A DNA stretch of 64,000 nt from Candidatus Krumholzibacteriota bacterium (lineage in GTDB: Bacteria; Krumholzibacteriota; Krumholzibacteriia; Krumholzibacteriales; Krumholzibacteriaceae), in NCBI GenBank assembly GCA_016932415.1, contig JAFGCX010000007.1, forward strand, positions 62,001 through 126,000. The letters run 5' to 3'. How positions within the stretch are numbered: position 1 is the first letter of the stretch; every line of letters starts with the position of its first letter. The translations under genes and the position numbers were made by a program. This document shows positions 44,402 to 52,869 of the stretch, in pieces. The notes under the pieces are model-generated. The model was given only the letters and a program-made list of their open reading frames with translations, ran no database searches and was not told the origin of the DNA.

Positions 44402-45178
44402 ATGATGTTCTGGGAAGCAGACAATGAAAGAGACAGGCGAAAGCAGCAGTTCATAGAGCTGATGAAAAAGAATAAATGCAGGCAGTTGGTCGATCATCTT
44501 TCAGACAGGATGATCGCTTTCGAAGAGGGAGAGATCGACGCTGCCGTCCTCTTCCAGACGGCGGGATCGATCTCGAAAAAAGGAAGCACTATTCTTTCCG
44601 ATTTCAAAAAACGCCCCGACGTCATCCTCGCCGGTATAGCGATGGATGAAGACAGGTACCTCACCGGTATAGGCGAGATCGGGGTCTCTGTGAGAAAAGC
44701 GCCGCTTGCCGAGATTTTCGCCGATATTATCATCTCTCCCTGCTCCGGCGACGGATCAGCGCGCTCCCGTACTGCTTCGAAGGTATTGGAAGCAGGGGGC
44801 GGCGCTGTAACGGATGAACTGGCTTCGCTCGCTCCGGTAGCGGCAGGAGCTGCTGTTTCGACGGGGCCGGGCGAACTGCCGGTCTCGGCGATCATACATG
44901 TCAATACCGCCGATATCGCGCCTGACACCGAAAAGCTCCGAAAAGCTCTTCTTTCAGCGTTGGGACTTGCCGAAAGCCTCGAGGCGCAAACTGTAGTCTG
45001 TCCCTCATTTTCAGGCGAAGCGGGGAAAATCGCGCCCGGCGACGCGGCGACCGCGGTGATCGAAGCGATAAAAAACCATCCGGCAGAATCTATCACCAAG
45101 ATAATAATCGCTGACGAAGATGAAGAGGCTGTAAGCGTTCTCACCGCCGCTCTCGAAAAATTCGACGAAGAGGAATAG
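44402..45178 (+). CDS. Divergent macro-domain protein
   Basis: 258 residues from ATG 44402, with GGAGGAGC upstream; the frame is open to 44348. Residues 1-90 are an alpha-helical region I do not recognise. Residues 95-258 follow the macro-domain order: ADIIISPCSGDGS (for the DAIVNAANS loop), SKVLEAGGGAVTDEL (for GVxxAIHxAAG), AAVSTGPGELPVSAIIHVN (for the catalytic-loop/IIH strand) and VVCPSFSGEAGKI (for the FPxxSTGxxG loop). The ADP-ribose contacts are altered (Asn and the second loop), so ligand or activity may differ from standard macro domains. No obvious partner toxin is adjacent. Confidence 0.65.
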   Translation: MMFWEADNERDRRKQQFIELMKKNKCRQLVDHLSDRMIAFEEGEIDAAVLFQTAGSISKKGSTILSDFKKRPDVILAGIAMDEDRYLTGIGEIGVSVRKAPLAEIFADIIISPCSGDGSARSRTASKVLEAGGGAVTDELASLAPVAAGAAVSTGPGELPVSAIIHVNTADIAPDTEKLRKALLSALGLAESLEAQTVVCPSFSGEAGKIAPGDAATAVIEAIKNHPAESITKIIIADEDEEAVSVLTAALEKFDEEE

Positions 45179-45230
45179 GCGCCGGCGGCAAAGTCCAATA
45201 ATCAAAACGATCGTGGAAACGACGTCACTG

Positions 45231-46190
45231 ATGGCGGAAAAAATAACAATAACCGAAGAATGGGATGGCAGCCGCCTCGACAGGTTCGTCAGGGCTACGA
45301 TACCCGGCATCTCCTTTCCCGCCGCCCAGGAGATCATAAGAAAGAACCGGGTCCTTGTTAACGGATCGAAGGCGGAAGGAAGAACGAGACTTTCAACAGG
45401 GGACGCTGTCGAGATCGATTATGGCGCCGGTCGTGAAGAACGCGGCCACGCTGCCGGTTCCGCTCCGTTCCCGCGCTATGACGCTGCCGCCGCCGCAAAG
45501 ATCGGAGCTGTCTTCGGTTCGATCGGAAACGAGATCGCCGTCCTGTACGAAGACGACGATCTGATGATAATAGACAAGCCAGCAGGGCTGTGCGTCCAGC
45601 CTGGAAACGAAAAGGGAAAAGGGTCCCTTCTCGACCTTCTCGACCGGTACAGCCTCTCTGGTGGCATCCAGCGCCCGGAAGAGAGCACGCCTTTTCCCTT
45701 CACTCCGGTCCACAGGCTCGACCGCGGGACGAGCGGAGCACTGATCATCGCGAAAAGGCGCCCCGCGGCGAGGGGGCTCAGCAAAACGATAAAAGACAAC
45801 CTTCTTGTCAAAATATATCTCGCCGTAGTCAAGGGCGTCCCCGAACCTCCCGAAGGAAAGATATCGGGAGATATCATCACCGACAAGACTACCCGGTCGC
45901 GGAGCCGCGTCGCTCCGGGCGGGCGGAAGGCGGAGACTTCCTACTCCCTCGTTAAAAGACTCCCAGGCGGCAGATCGCTCGTCGAGCTGACCATGACGGC
46001 GGGCAGGACTCACCAGATCAGAGTACATCTGTCGTCGAAAGGATTTCCAGTCGAGGGGGACGGGCAATACGGCTCCGCCAGCGGGAATAAACGGCTGATG
46101 CTGCACGCGTGGAAAATGTCATTTCCGCACCCTTCGCGCGAAGGCATTGTAGAAGCTACAGCTCCCGTCCCCGATTCATTTAACAGATGA
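45231..46190 (+). CDS. RluA-family pseudouridine synthase
   Basis: 319 residues from ATG 45231; an in-frame GTG at 45213 is an alternative start. The N-terminal S4 RNA-binding domain (SRLDRFVRATIPG, QEIIRKNRVLVNG) precedes the catalytic domain, where PVHRLDRGTSGALIIAK holds the catalytic Asp. GRTHQIRVHLSSKG and MLHAWKMSF are also characteristic. It isomerises uridine in rRNA or tRNA. Target position cannot be inferred. Confidence 0.93.
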   Translation: MAEKITITEEWDGSRLDRFVRATIPGISFPAAQEIIRKNRVLVNGSKAEGRTRLSTGDAVEIDYGAGREERGHAAGSAPFPRYDAAAAAKIGAVFGSIGNEIAVLYEDDDLMIIDKPAGLCVQPGNEKGKGSLLDLLDRYSLSGGIQRPEESTPFPFTPVHRLDRGTSGALIIAKRRPAARGLSKTIKDNLLVKIYLAVVKGVPEPPEGKISGDIITDKTTRSRSRVAPGGRKAETSYSLVKRLPGGRSLVELTMTAGRTHQIRVHLSSKGFPVEGDGQYGSASGNKRLMLHAWKMSFPHPSREGIVEATAPVPDSFNR

Positions 46191-46250
46191 TAAGATAGCT
46201 GAGAATTGTTAATATTGCGGGGAGCGCCGCCGACTGGGGGCGATTCGCGT

Positions 46251-46256
46251 TATAAT
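46251..46256 (+). promoter_or_regulatory. Possible -10 element for the NicX/M29-like gene
   Basis: TATAAT lies 24 bases upstream of the start codon. No good -35 match is present at the right spacing, so this is weak evidence. Confidence 0.3.
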
Positions 46257-46279
46257 GATCGATCGAAAGGAAGTACTTA

Positions 46280-47245
46280 ATGGACAAAGCACTATACGAC
46301 GCCTCCATGATCGCGGTAAAAGACTGCCTTAATGTCAAAGCGGGCGAGACTTTCCTCGTCGTGACAGACACCCTCCTTGTCGAGATAGGCGAGGGGCTTG
46401 CCGAAGCCGGGCGCGCTATCGGAGCGGTGACGATCCTGATGGAGATCTCGCCACTGAGCAGAAACGGTGAGGAGCCTCCCGCGATCGTCTCAAACGCCAT
46501 GACAATGGCCGATGCCGTTCTGATCCCCGCTTCAAAATCGCTTACCCACACCGCGGCAAGGAGAAACGCCTGCTCGAGCGGCGCGAGAGTCGCCACGATG
46601 CCGGGGATAACCCGCGATACGATGATACGCTGCCTTAACGCCGACTACTACGAGATAGCCGAAAGGACGAGGAGACTTACCCGCCTGATGACGGAAGCTT
46701 CAGTGGCCCGCGTCACTACAGAAGCAGGAACCGATATCACCCTCCCTATCGGCGGCATCGACGCGATAGCTTCCACCGGGCTTATCCACGACCGCGGATC
46801 TTTCGGGAACCTCCCTTCGGGAGAGGCTTATATGAGGCCTGCCGAAGGTGAATCTTCAGGTATATTCGTCGTCGACGGGTCGATGGCAGGAATCGGAGAC
46901 CTCAGCGGCAGGGAACCGATCTCGATAAAAGTCGAGAAGGGGTTCGCCACCAGGATAACCGGGGGACCGGAGGCTGACGAACTGCGCAAGAAGCTCGAGG
47001 ATGTCGGAAAGCTCGCATTCAATGTCGCCGAACTGGGGATCGGGACGAACGACGCCGCGAAGATCATCGGGAATATCCTTGAGGATGAGAAAGTTATGGG
47101 AACGATACATATCGCCCTGGGAAACAACATGTCGATGGGAGGAACGATAGACGTCCCGATCCATCTTGACGGGATCGTAAAAGAGCCGACCGTCGAACTC
47201 GATGGAAAGATCATCATGGAGAAGGGGCGGCTGCTTATCGACTAG
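46280..47245 (+). CDS. NicX/M29-like metalloprotein (aminopeptidase T family)
   Basis: 321 residues. NLPSGEAYMRPAEG (about residue 180) and NVAELGIGTN (about 250), with HIALGNNMSMGG and DVPIHLDGI at the C-terminus, match the metal-binding residues of the family containing aminopeptidase T (M29) and 2,5-dihydroxypyridine dioxygenase NicX. The N-terminal MDKALYDASMIAVKDCLNVKAGE is also family-like. Peptidase or dioxygenase-like activity cannot be separated by eye. GAAAGGAAG precedes the ATG. Confidence 0.85.
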   Translation: MDKALYDASMIAVKDCLNVKAGETFLVVTDTLLVEIGEGLAEAGRAIGAVTILMEISPLSRNGEEPPAIVSNAMTMADAVLIPASKSLTHTAARRNACSSGARVATMPGITRDTMIRCLNADYYEIAERTRRLTRLMTEASVARVTTEAGTDITLPIGGIDAIASTGLIHDRGSFGNLPSGEAYMRPAEGESSGIFVVDGSMAGIGDLSGREPISIKVEKGFATRITGGPEADELRKKLEDVGKLAFNVAELGIGTNDAAKIIGNILEDEKVMGTIHIALGNNMSMGGTIDVPIHLDGIVKEPTVELDGKIIMEKGRLLID

Positions 47246-47256
47246 GCGCCAGTCTT

Positions 47257-48144
47257 TTACATATTCTCCAGCCGGGCTATCCTCTCTTCTATCGGTGGGT
47301 GAGTGCTGAACAGTGATTTCGCCCTTTTTTCAAACGGTTTGATCGGGTTGACTATATAAAGATGCTGGGTCGCTCTGTTCGCCGCCTCGAGCACCTCTTT
47401 ATCCGACGATATCTTCTTCAGCGCCGATGCCAGTCCCGCCGGGTATCTCGTGAGCTGCGCGGCAGAGGCGTCGGCTAGATATTCCCTCTGCCTCGATACG
47501 GCGAGTTGAAGTATCTTGGCGAATATCGGCGCCAGCACAGCCATAAGAATGGCGATGATTATCAGAAGCCCATTCCCCCCCTTGCTCTTGCCCCTCTTCC
47601 TTCCCCCGCCCCAGAATACCGATCTGAGGAAAAAATCGCTTAATAGCACTATCGACCCGACCATGATACCGACCATCATTGAGAAGAGAATATCCCTGTT
47701 TCCCACATGTGAAAGCTCGTGAGCCATCACTCCCTGGAGCTCGTCGCGATCGAGCTTCTCCATCAATCCGGTGGTTATCGCTACAGCCGAGTGCTCCGGG
47801 TCCCTTCCGGTGGCGAAAGCATTGGGCGCGGAATCATCTATCACATAGATCTCCGGCATCGGGAGACCGGCAGCGATGGAGAGTTCCTCCACGACATTGA
47901 ACAGCTGGGGATAGTCCTTTTTTTCGATCTTCCTGGCGCGGCTCATGCCAAGGATCATCCCGGCGCCCTTATAGTAGCTGAACAGCGCCGTTATCACGGC
48001 GACCGTTATAGCCAGGCCCATTCCGAAATAGCCGCTTCCATAGTATTCCCCGAGAAAATACCCGAGGACCAGAAGAAAAGCGGTCACGGAAAATACAAGC
48101 AGCCAGGAATTCCTCTTATTGGCCGATATGTTGTCGTACATCAT
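47257..48144 (-). CDS. htpX: HtpX-type M48 membrane zinc protease
   Basis: 295 residues from the ATG with GGAGG eight bases upstream. Two N-terminal membrane segments (about 12-50) and two more after the active site (about 155-200) frame VMAHELSHVGNRD, the HExxH zinc motif. PMPEIYVIDDSAPNAFATGRDPE and SRQREYLADASAAQLT (third ligand Glu) complete the HtpX pattern. The enzyme degrades damaged membrane proteins. It follows lemA on the same strand, a common pairing. Confidence 0.92.
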   Translation of the reverse strand: MMYDNISANKRNSWLLVFSVTAFLLVLGYFLGEYYGSGYFGMGLAITVAVITALFSYYKGAGMILGMSRARKIEKKDYPQLFNVVEELSIAAGLPMPEIYVIDDSAPNAFATGRDPEHSAVAITTGLMEKLDRDELQGVMAHELSHVGNRDILFSMMVGIMVGSIVLLSDFFLRSVFWGGGRKRGKSKGGNGLLIIIAILMAVLAPIFAKILQLAVSRQREYLADASAAQLTRYPAGLASALKKISSDKEVLEAANRATQHLYIVNPIKPFEKRAKSLFSTHPPIEERIARLENM

Positions 48145-48210
48145 GACGATCGCCTCCGCGTCACTATCCGCCTGGCGGTCCAGCCCTTCCGGGCAGATCA
48201 AAAAGATCGA

Positions 48211-48762
48211 TTAAAAACTTACCTTCGGAGCTTCCCGCTGGCCCTCGTCCTCCAGTTCGAAGAAATCGGCCTGCTTGAATCCAAAGATAGCCGCCACGAA
48301 ATTTGACGGTACAGTCTCGGTCCTCGTGTTATAGCTCATCACGCAGTCGTTATAGTGCTGCCTGGCGAACGATATCTTGTTTTCGGTCGAGACGAGTTCT
48401 TCCTGCATCGCGAGCATATTGGTGTTCGCCTTGAGATCGGGATAGTTTTCCGATACGGCGAAAAGCGTGCGCAGAGTGCTTGTAAGCATATTCTCCGCCT
48501 TCGCCTGGTCCTTGACGCCGGAGACGTCGATAGCCTGCTGCCTCGCTTTCGTGACATTTTCAAGGACGGTCTTCTCGTGCGCCATATACCCCTTGACCGT
48601 TTCGATGAGATTCGGTATGAGATCGTAACGCCTCTTGAGCTGGACGTCTATCTGCGCCCACCCGTTATCGCATCTTTTTCTCAACCTCACCAGAGTGTTA
48701 TAAAGACCTACGACGATAAAAAGAAGGACGACCAGTATAATCGGAAAAATCCATATCATCAT
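48211..48762 (-). CDS. lemA: LemA-family protein
   Basis: 183 residues from the ATG with GGAGG eight bases upstream; the longer frame reaching 48861 lacks a site. One N-terminal membrane segment (about 3-20) is followed by the LemA coiled domain: NGWAQIDVQLKRRYDLIPNL, MAHEKTVLENVTKAR and ENYPDLKANTNMLAMQEEL. It is an inner-membrane protein with the soluble part outside. Its role is not established, but pairing with htpX, as here (67 bp apart), is frequent. Confidence 0.93.
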   Translation of the reverse strand: MMIWIFPIILVVLLFIVVGLYNTLVRLRKRCDNGWAQIDVQLKRRYDLIPNLIETVKGYMAHEKTVLENVTKARQQAIDVSGVKDQAKAENMLTSTLRTLFAVSENYPDLKANTNMLAMQEELVSTENKISFARQHYNDCVMSYNTRTETVPSNFVAAIFGFKQADFFELEDEGQREAPKVSF

Positions 48763-49293
48763 CTCTATCCTCCGTTCCGGATCTGAAGTACCTGTCCAGG
48801 CTCCGCTGCGATCAGCCTGCCTCGCCAGCGAGAGTATATCTCCTGAGCCCGAGAGCTTCAATCATTGATTGCTCTAAAAATAAATACACTCCGGCGGGCC
48901 GGTATATTCATTATCTCACCGGCACCGGCGCCCCGGCGAGACTTTTACGCGTCTTGTCACCCGGGCAGGCGCTCTTAAAGCATTACTGCCGGAACGGCAT
49001 CATGCATTCTGCGTGAATGACGCCGTAAACCCCTTACAGATCTTATAAAGCAGTATGATATTGAACGGAAGACATCTCAGAATCAAAGACCTGCATAAGA
49101 TCATCCATGGCATAATGAGAATCACGAAAGAAGGAGGAGACTTCCGCTCCGGGTTTTTTAACGATTTATAATCCCTTGCGTACATTGCAGTTACTCAGCC
49201 AATAAACCCCGTTAGCGCAATTGGCACACAGGTTGCTGTAAGCAGTCCGAGGGGACAATTAAAGGACTCACTCGAAGAGAAGGAGGTCTCATC
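48763..49293. other. Intergenic region with one sigma-54 promoter
   Basis: 531 bp between the divergent lemA and lipoprotein genes. The left part should contain the lemA promoter, although no clear -10/-35 pair is visible. A short minus-strand frame at 49000-49185 lacks a ribosome site. The right end holds the sigma-54 promoter listed separately. Confidence 0.5.
49221..49237 (+). promoter_or_regulatory. Strong sigma-54 promoter
   Basis: TTGGCACACAGGTTGCT is a nearly perfect -24/-12 element (YTGGCAC-N5-TTGCW), with GG and GC 10 bp apart. Predicted transcription begins near 49248, about 45 bp before the lipoprotein ATG. Its match to consensus is better than that of the site at 23842. Confidence 0.7.
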
Positions 49294-50145
49294 ATGAGGA
49301 AGGTCTTCGTAGTCCTGCTAGCTTTGTCTGTGAGCAGTCTGATCATTTCCTGCTCGGATGACGACACAACCGTTACCCCGACTCCCGAAGAGTTGGCAGT
49401 AACATCGACAGTGCTTACCCAGGGTTATACTTGTACGCCGTACAATTTCACCCTTGAAGCAACTGGCGGAACAGCGCCCTACACCTGGTCCCTTGCCCTT
49501 GGTTCGACTCTGCCCGATGGCGTAAGTCTTTCAGCCGATGGTAAGATCACAGGTATGCTGGAAACAGTTGAAGAACACGCGTTCAGCGTAGTCTGCACAG
49601 ACGCAGCCGACACGCCTCACACCGATACCGCAGAGCTGACTCTGAATATCGATGTACCGTCCAACCCTTCACTGGCTATCTTCTTTGACGAAGACGCCAC
49701 TGTCTGCGGCGCGGAAACAATGGCTTTCTCGGCTCTCGACTGTCACGTCTTCATTATGCTTGAAGACAGCGAAGTCGATTGTGCTACTGCCACCGAGTTC
49801 ATGATCAACATGTTTGACAGTGAAGGCATCGCTCTCGGTATGGGAACACAGTATACCCACACATATGTTTCATTCCCGAGCTATGTCTCTCTATCGATGG
49901 GTGATCCTTTCAGCGGGATCGCTATCAGTTTCAATAGAGACATGTTCTCCGCTTTCGAAGGTCCGATACATGTAGCGAGCTATGGCCTGCTGCTTCTCGA
50001 GAACCTTGACAATATTTCATTCCAGATCCTGGCCAATCCTGACGCCGGTTCTGATCATCCAATTATCGCCGGTTGCGACGCGAACAAGAGCATCATCGAA
50101 GTCGATGGCCGCTCTGCCGCCATCAACTATCCCACGGCTGACTAA
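49294..50145 (+). CDS. Lipoprotein with a putative Ig-like (He_PIG) domain
   Basis: 283 residues. Lipoprotein signal MRKVFVVLLALSVSSLIISC with Cys20. Residues 45-120 match the He_PIG type of Ig-like domain: YNFTLEATGGTAPYTWSLA, LPDGVSLSADGKITG and HAFSVVCTDA. The C-terminal 160 residues are unassigned, with several Cys residues. It is probably tethered to a membrane surface. AGAAGGAGG precedes the ATG and an intrinsic terminator follows. Confidence 0.75.
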   Translation: MRKVFVVLLALSVSSLIISCSDDDTTVTPTPEELAVTSTVLTQGYTCTPYNFTLEATGGTAPYTWSLALGSTLPDGVSLSADGKITGMLETVEEHAFSVVCTDAADTPHTDTAELTLNIDVPSNPSLAIFFDEDATVCGAETMAFSALDCHVFIMLEDSEVDCATATEFMINMFDSEGIALGMGTQYTHTYVSFPSYVSLSMGDPFSGIAISFNRDMFSAFEGPIHVASYGLLLLENLDNISFQILANPDAGSDHPIIAGCDANKSIIEVDGRSAAINYPTAD

Positions 50146-50170
50146 GTGGATATGACAATATGAAATGTCG

Positions 50171-50218
50171 CCCCCCGGGATCAGGCTCGAAGCCGACAAT
50201 CCCGGGGGGTTTTTTTTC
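50171..50218 (+). terminator. Intrinsic terminator after the lipoprotein gene
   Basis: CCCCCCGGGAT (50171-50181) pairs with ATCCCGGGGGG, followed by TTTTTTTT. It is just past the lipoprotein stop and before the convergent AsmA-like gene. Confidence 0.9.
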
Positions 50219-50228
50219 GGGGCAAGTC

Positions 50229-52700
50229 CTATTTCTTCTTATTCAGCAGGTCGCCTATCCCCTTTTTTATCCCGTCGATCAGTTTTTCTTCCGCTTTTTT
50301 GCCAGCCCTGCCCTGGTCAAGGCTGACCTTCGGCGATTTCGAATTGCCGCTGATATCGAGATCGAGAATGAGATTTCCCTTCTCGTCGCGAAAAAGGTCG
50401 ACGAGGTCCCGGTATTTATCGAGGTCCTTGATCTTCTTCTGCATCTGGGGAGTAAGAAAAACCGTCGCCTTGTAATCAAGGGTGCCGTCAAAACCGTAAC
50501 TTCCCTTGATATCCCAGTTCCCGCCTGGCGAATCGATCTTCCAGTCCTCGGTATGCAACCTTCCGTTCTTTATGAAGTAATTTCCCGTCCATTTTTGAAA
50601 ATCTACCTTTTCCATATGCGCAAGATCGATCCCCGACGCCTTTGAGACCGGTGAAATAAATTTCGACAGATCGATCTTTCCGCTTGTTGATGAAGCGTTG
50701 CCGGTCGCCGATATCGAAGCGAGAGGATCAATTCCCGCTCCGGTCCTGATATCTCCCTCGGTCCTGAAGGAAAACTCCCCGGAGATCATTGATCCGAATT
50801 CGCTCACCGAAGAGAGAGCCGTTCCCGCCTTCACCCCGGAAAAGGATAAATTGAAACTCGATCTGATATCGGCCGGATCCCTGAGGTTAATCGTCGCCGT
50901 CCCCGCCCCCTTTCCTCCCGCGTAATCGAGTGATAACGGATCGATGCGGACCCTGCCCGTCGTAATCCCCGCCTTTCCATCGACGGCGGTGAAAAGCGCC
51001 TTTTGAGAGTACAGGGAATCTATCCTCGCTTCTATCCGGCTGTTTAAAAGCAGGACCGCCGCGCCAGCGAGCGCGTTCTGAGGCGTCTCGACCTTTTTCG
51101 GATCGGCTGATTTCGCGGCAGGGTTCTTTTTCTTTTCCGCCGCGTCTCTGGTGAAGGGTCGAAGATCGAACGAACGCCCTGTAAGCCGCATCGAGATATC
51201 GGGAAGATTCACTGCTGAATCAAGTATCTTCGAGAGAGGGGCTCCTTCTTCCTTCCTGGCGTTCATCGCGAGTTCGGCCAGCGCCGGCATGAAACCCTTG
51301 AAAGAAGCGGTAAGATCGTACCTGCTTCCGTTCAGAAGAAATCCGGCGGCCACCTTGTCGATATCGCCTTTCACCACCCTGGCAGATCCATTGAATTGGG
51401 ATATCGAGACAAGCCCGTCCTCCGATTTCATTCGGGCATTCTCGATCTTCACCGAACCTTTCAGTTCGACACTCTTCCACGCCTCGCCAAGGCGCGCCGG
51501 AGAAACGGGACTGTCCGGGGCCGGGAAAAGAGCCTTAAGCAGGCCTGTCCTGCCTCCACCTTCAAGGTCGGCCTTTATCTTTCCGCTGGCAGCAGGTTCC
51601 TTCCCCGACAACTTTGCCGACAGCTCGCCGGCATCGAGATCGAGCCTGCAGGCGAAATCAGCTCTTTCGGGGGCCATGGCGGAATCGATCGCGACGATGA
51701 ATCTCATTTCAACACTTGAACTTCCAAGCGAAGCTGTTATTTTCTCGCTGCTGATCTTTTCGTCCGCCATGGAGATATCTCCATCGATTGTCACCGGCAT
51801 ATCGATGACGACCGGTTCCAGTACGATTTTTTCCAGATGGACGGAACCCGCTGCGGCGACCTTCCCGGGAGCGGCGTCGGCGGCCGACATGCTGGCTGAG
51901 AATAAGAGTCTTCCCCCTGTCACCCGGGCGGGAAAGACCTCAGCTTTGTCTTTTTTATCCGGCGCGGAAATAAACGGCCCCAGGTCAAGCCCGGCTATCC
52001 AGGTTGCAAGAGGAGCCGCGTCGATCGCGTCGCTCTGTGCCTCGAAAGAGATCTCCCTCTTCCCCGCGACTCCGCTGACCTTCCCACTGACCGACATCCT
52101 GATAAGATCATCGACATCAACGGAGGCTTCGGCGACCCTGACAGAATCGAAAGCGGCATTCGACTCTATCCTCGCGGTGCCCCGCAACCTCTCGATGATG
52201 AATTTCCCTTCATGCCCTTTCTTCTCGACTTCGACGCCATCTACGGAAATATCAGCAGAGATCTCATACGCCTTACGGACCGGCCTCATCGATATCTCCG
52301 CGTCAAATCTAACGAGCCGCGTTTCCAACCCTTTTTCCGGAAGTGATGATATGAGCGATCCGTTTTTTACCGACACCTTTCTTATCTCAGGCTTGCGCTT
52401 TATAAGCCCCATCAGTGAAGCGTCCACGGTGATCTTTTCTGACGTAAACGACAGCGACGCCTCTCCCGGCAGCTTCCTGGAAAAAGACAAATCGGCTACA
52501 TCGACCCCGAACCCGAACGGGAAACGTATCCCGATGTCGCCTATCTCGATCTCCGCGTCGACCGCCTTTTCAAGCCTGGGCATGATCATCGCGATGAGCC
52601 TGTCCTTTGTAAGGATCACGCGCAAAGATATACTCAGTGTCAGTATGACCAGCACAACGATCGAAAAGACTACAATCAGATTCTTCCTTTTCTTACTCAT
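50229..52700 (-). CDS. AsmA-like protein
   Basis: 823 residues with an N-terminal membrane anchor (about 8-30), then SLRVILTKDRLIAMIMPRL and the opening AsmA beta pattern. Long stretches of alternating beta-strands with IDGKV-type turns continue to a C-terminal AsmA_2-like region (WKIDSPGGNWDIKGSYGF, FLTPQMQKKIKDL). Proteins of this class are now thought to bridge the inner and outer membranes and move phospholipids. A low-complexity Lys-rich linker lies near residue 530. No partner gene is adjacent. Confidence 0.8.
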   Translation of the reverse strand: MSKKRKNLIVVFSIVVLVILTLSISLRVILTKDRLIAMIMPRLEKAVDAEIEIGDIGIRFPFGFGVDVADLSFSRKLPGEASLSFTSEKITVDASLMGLIKRKPEIRKVSVKNGSLISSLPEKGLETRLVRFDAEISMRPVRKAYEISADISVDGVEVEKKGHEGKFIIERLRGTARIESNAAFDSVRVAEASVDVDDLIRMSVSGKVSGVAGKREISFEAQSDAIDAAPLATWIAGLDLGPFISAPDKKDKAEVFPARVTGGRLLFSASMSAADAAPGKVAAAGSVHLEKIVLEPVVIDMPVTIDGDISMADEKISSEKITASLGSSSVEMRFIVAIDSAMAPERADFACRLDLDAGELSAKLSGKEPAASGKIKADLEGGGRTGLLKALFPAPDSPVSPARLGEAWKSVELKGSVKIENARMKSEDGLVSISQFNGSARVVKGDIDKVAAGFLLNGSRYDLTASFKGFMPALAELAMNARKEEGAPLSKILDSAVNLPDISMRLTGRSFDLRPFTRDAAEKKKNPAAKSADPKKVETPQNALAGAAVLLLNSRIEARIDSLYSQKALFTAVDGKAGITTGRVRIDPLSLDYAGGKGAGTATINLRDPADIRSSFNLSFSGVKAGTALSSVSEFGSMISGEFSFRTEGDIRTGAGIDPLASISATGNASSTSGKIDLSKFISPVSKASGIDLAHMEKVDFQKWTGNYFIKNGRLHTEDWKIDSPGGNWDIKGSYGFDGTLDYKATVFLTPQMQKKIKDLDKYRDLVDLFRDEKGNLILDLDISGNSKSPKVSLDQGRAGKKAEEKLIDGIKKGIGDLLNKKK

Positions 52701-52812
52701 TCCCGTGACCTCACTGTTAAGATGATACTGCTCATCTACTCTATCCGAACCGGGCGATTAGTTCAATATGATATAGCGATGACTACCAGGCAGAAAATGG
52801 CTGGCGAAGCAA

Positions 52813-52841
52813 TTGACACCGCCACGAGTCAGCGATATATT
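52813..52841 (+). promoter_or_regulatory. Consensus sigma-70-type promoter of the Cys-rich lipoprotein gene
   Basis: TTGACA (52813-52818) and TATATT (52836-52841) are separated by 17 bp. Transcription would start near 52848, about 20 bp before the ATG, behind AAAAGGAG. Confidence 0.7.
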
Positions 52842-52869
52842 TATTATGTACCCTGAAAAGGAGATGATG

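Noticed and set aside
49000-49185. 61-residue minus-strand frame between lemA and the lipoprotein gene
   Set aside because: No ribosome site and random-looking composition; treated as intergenic.
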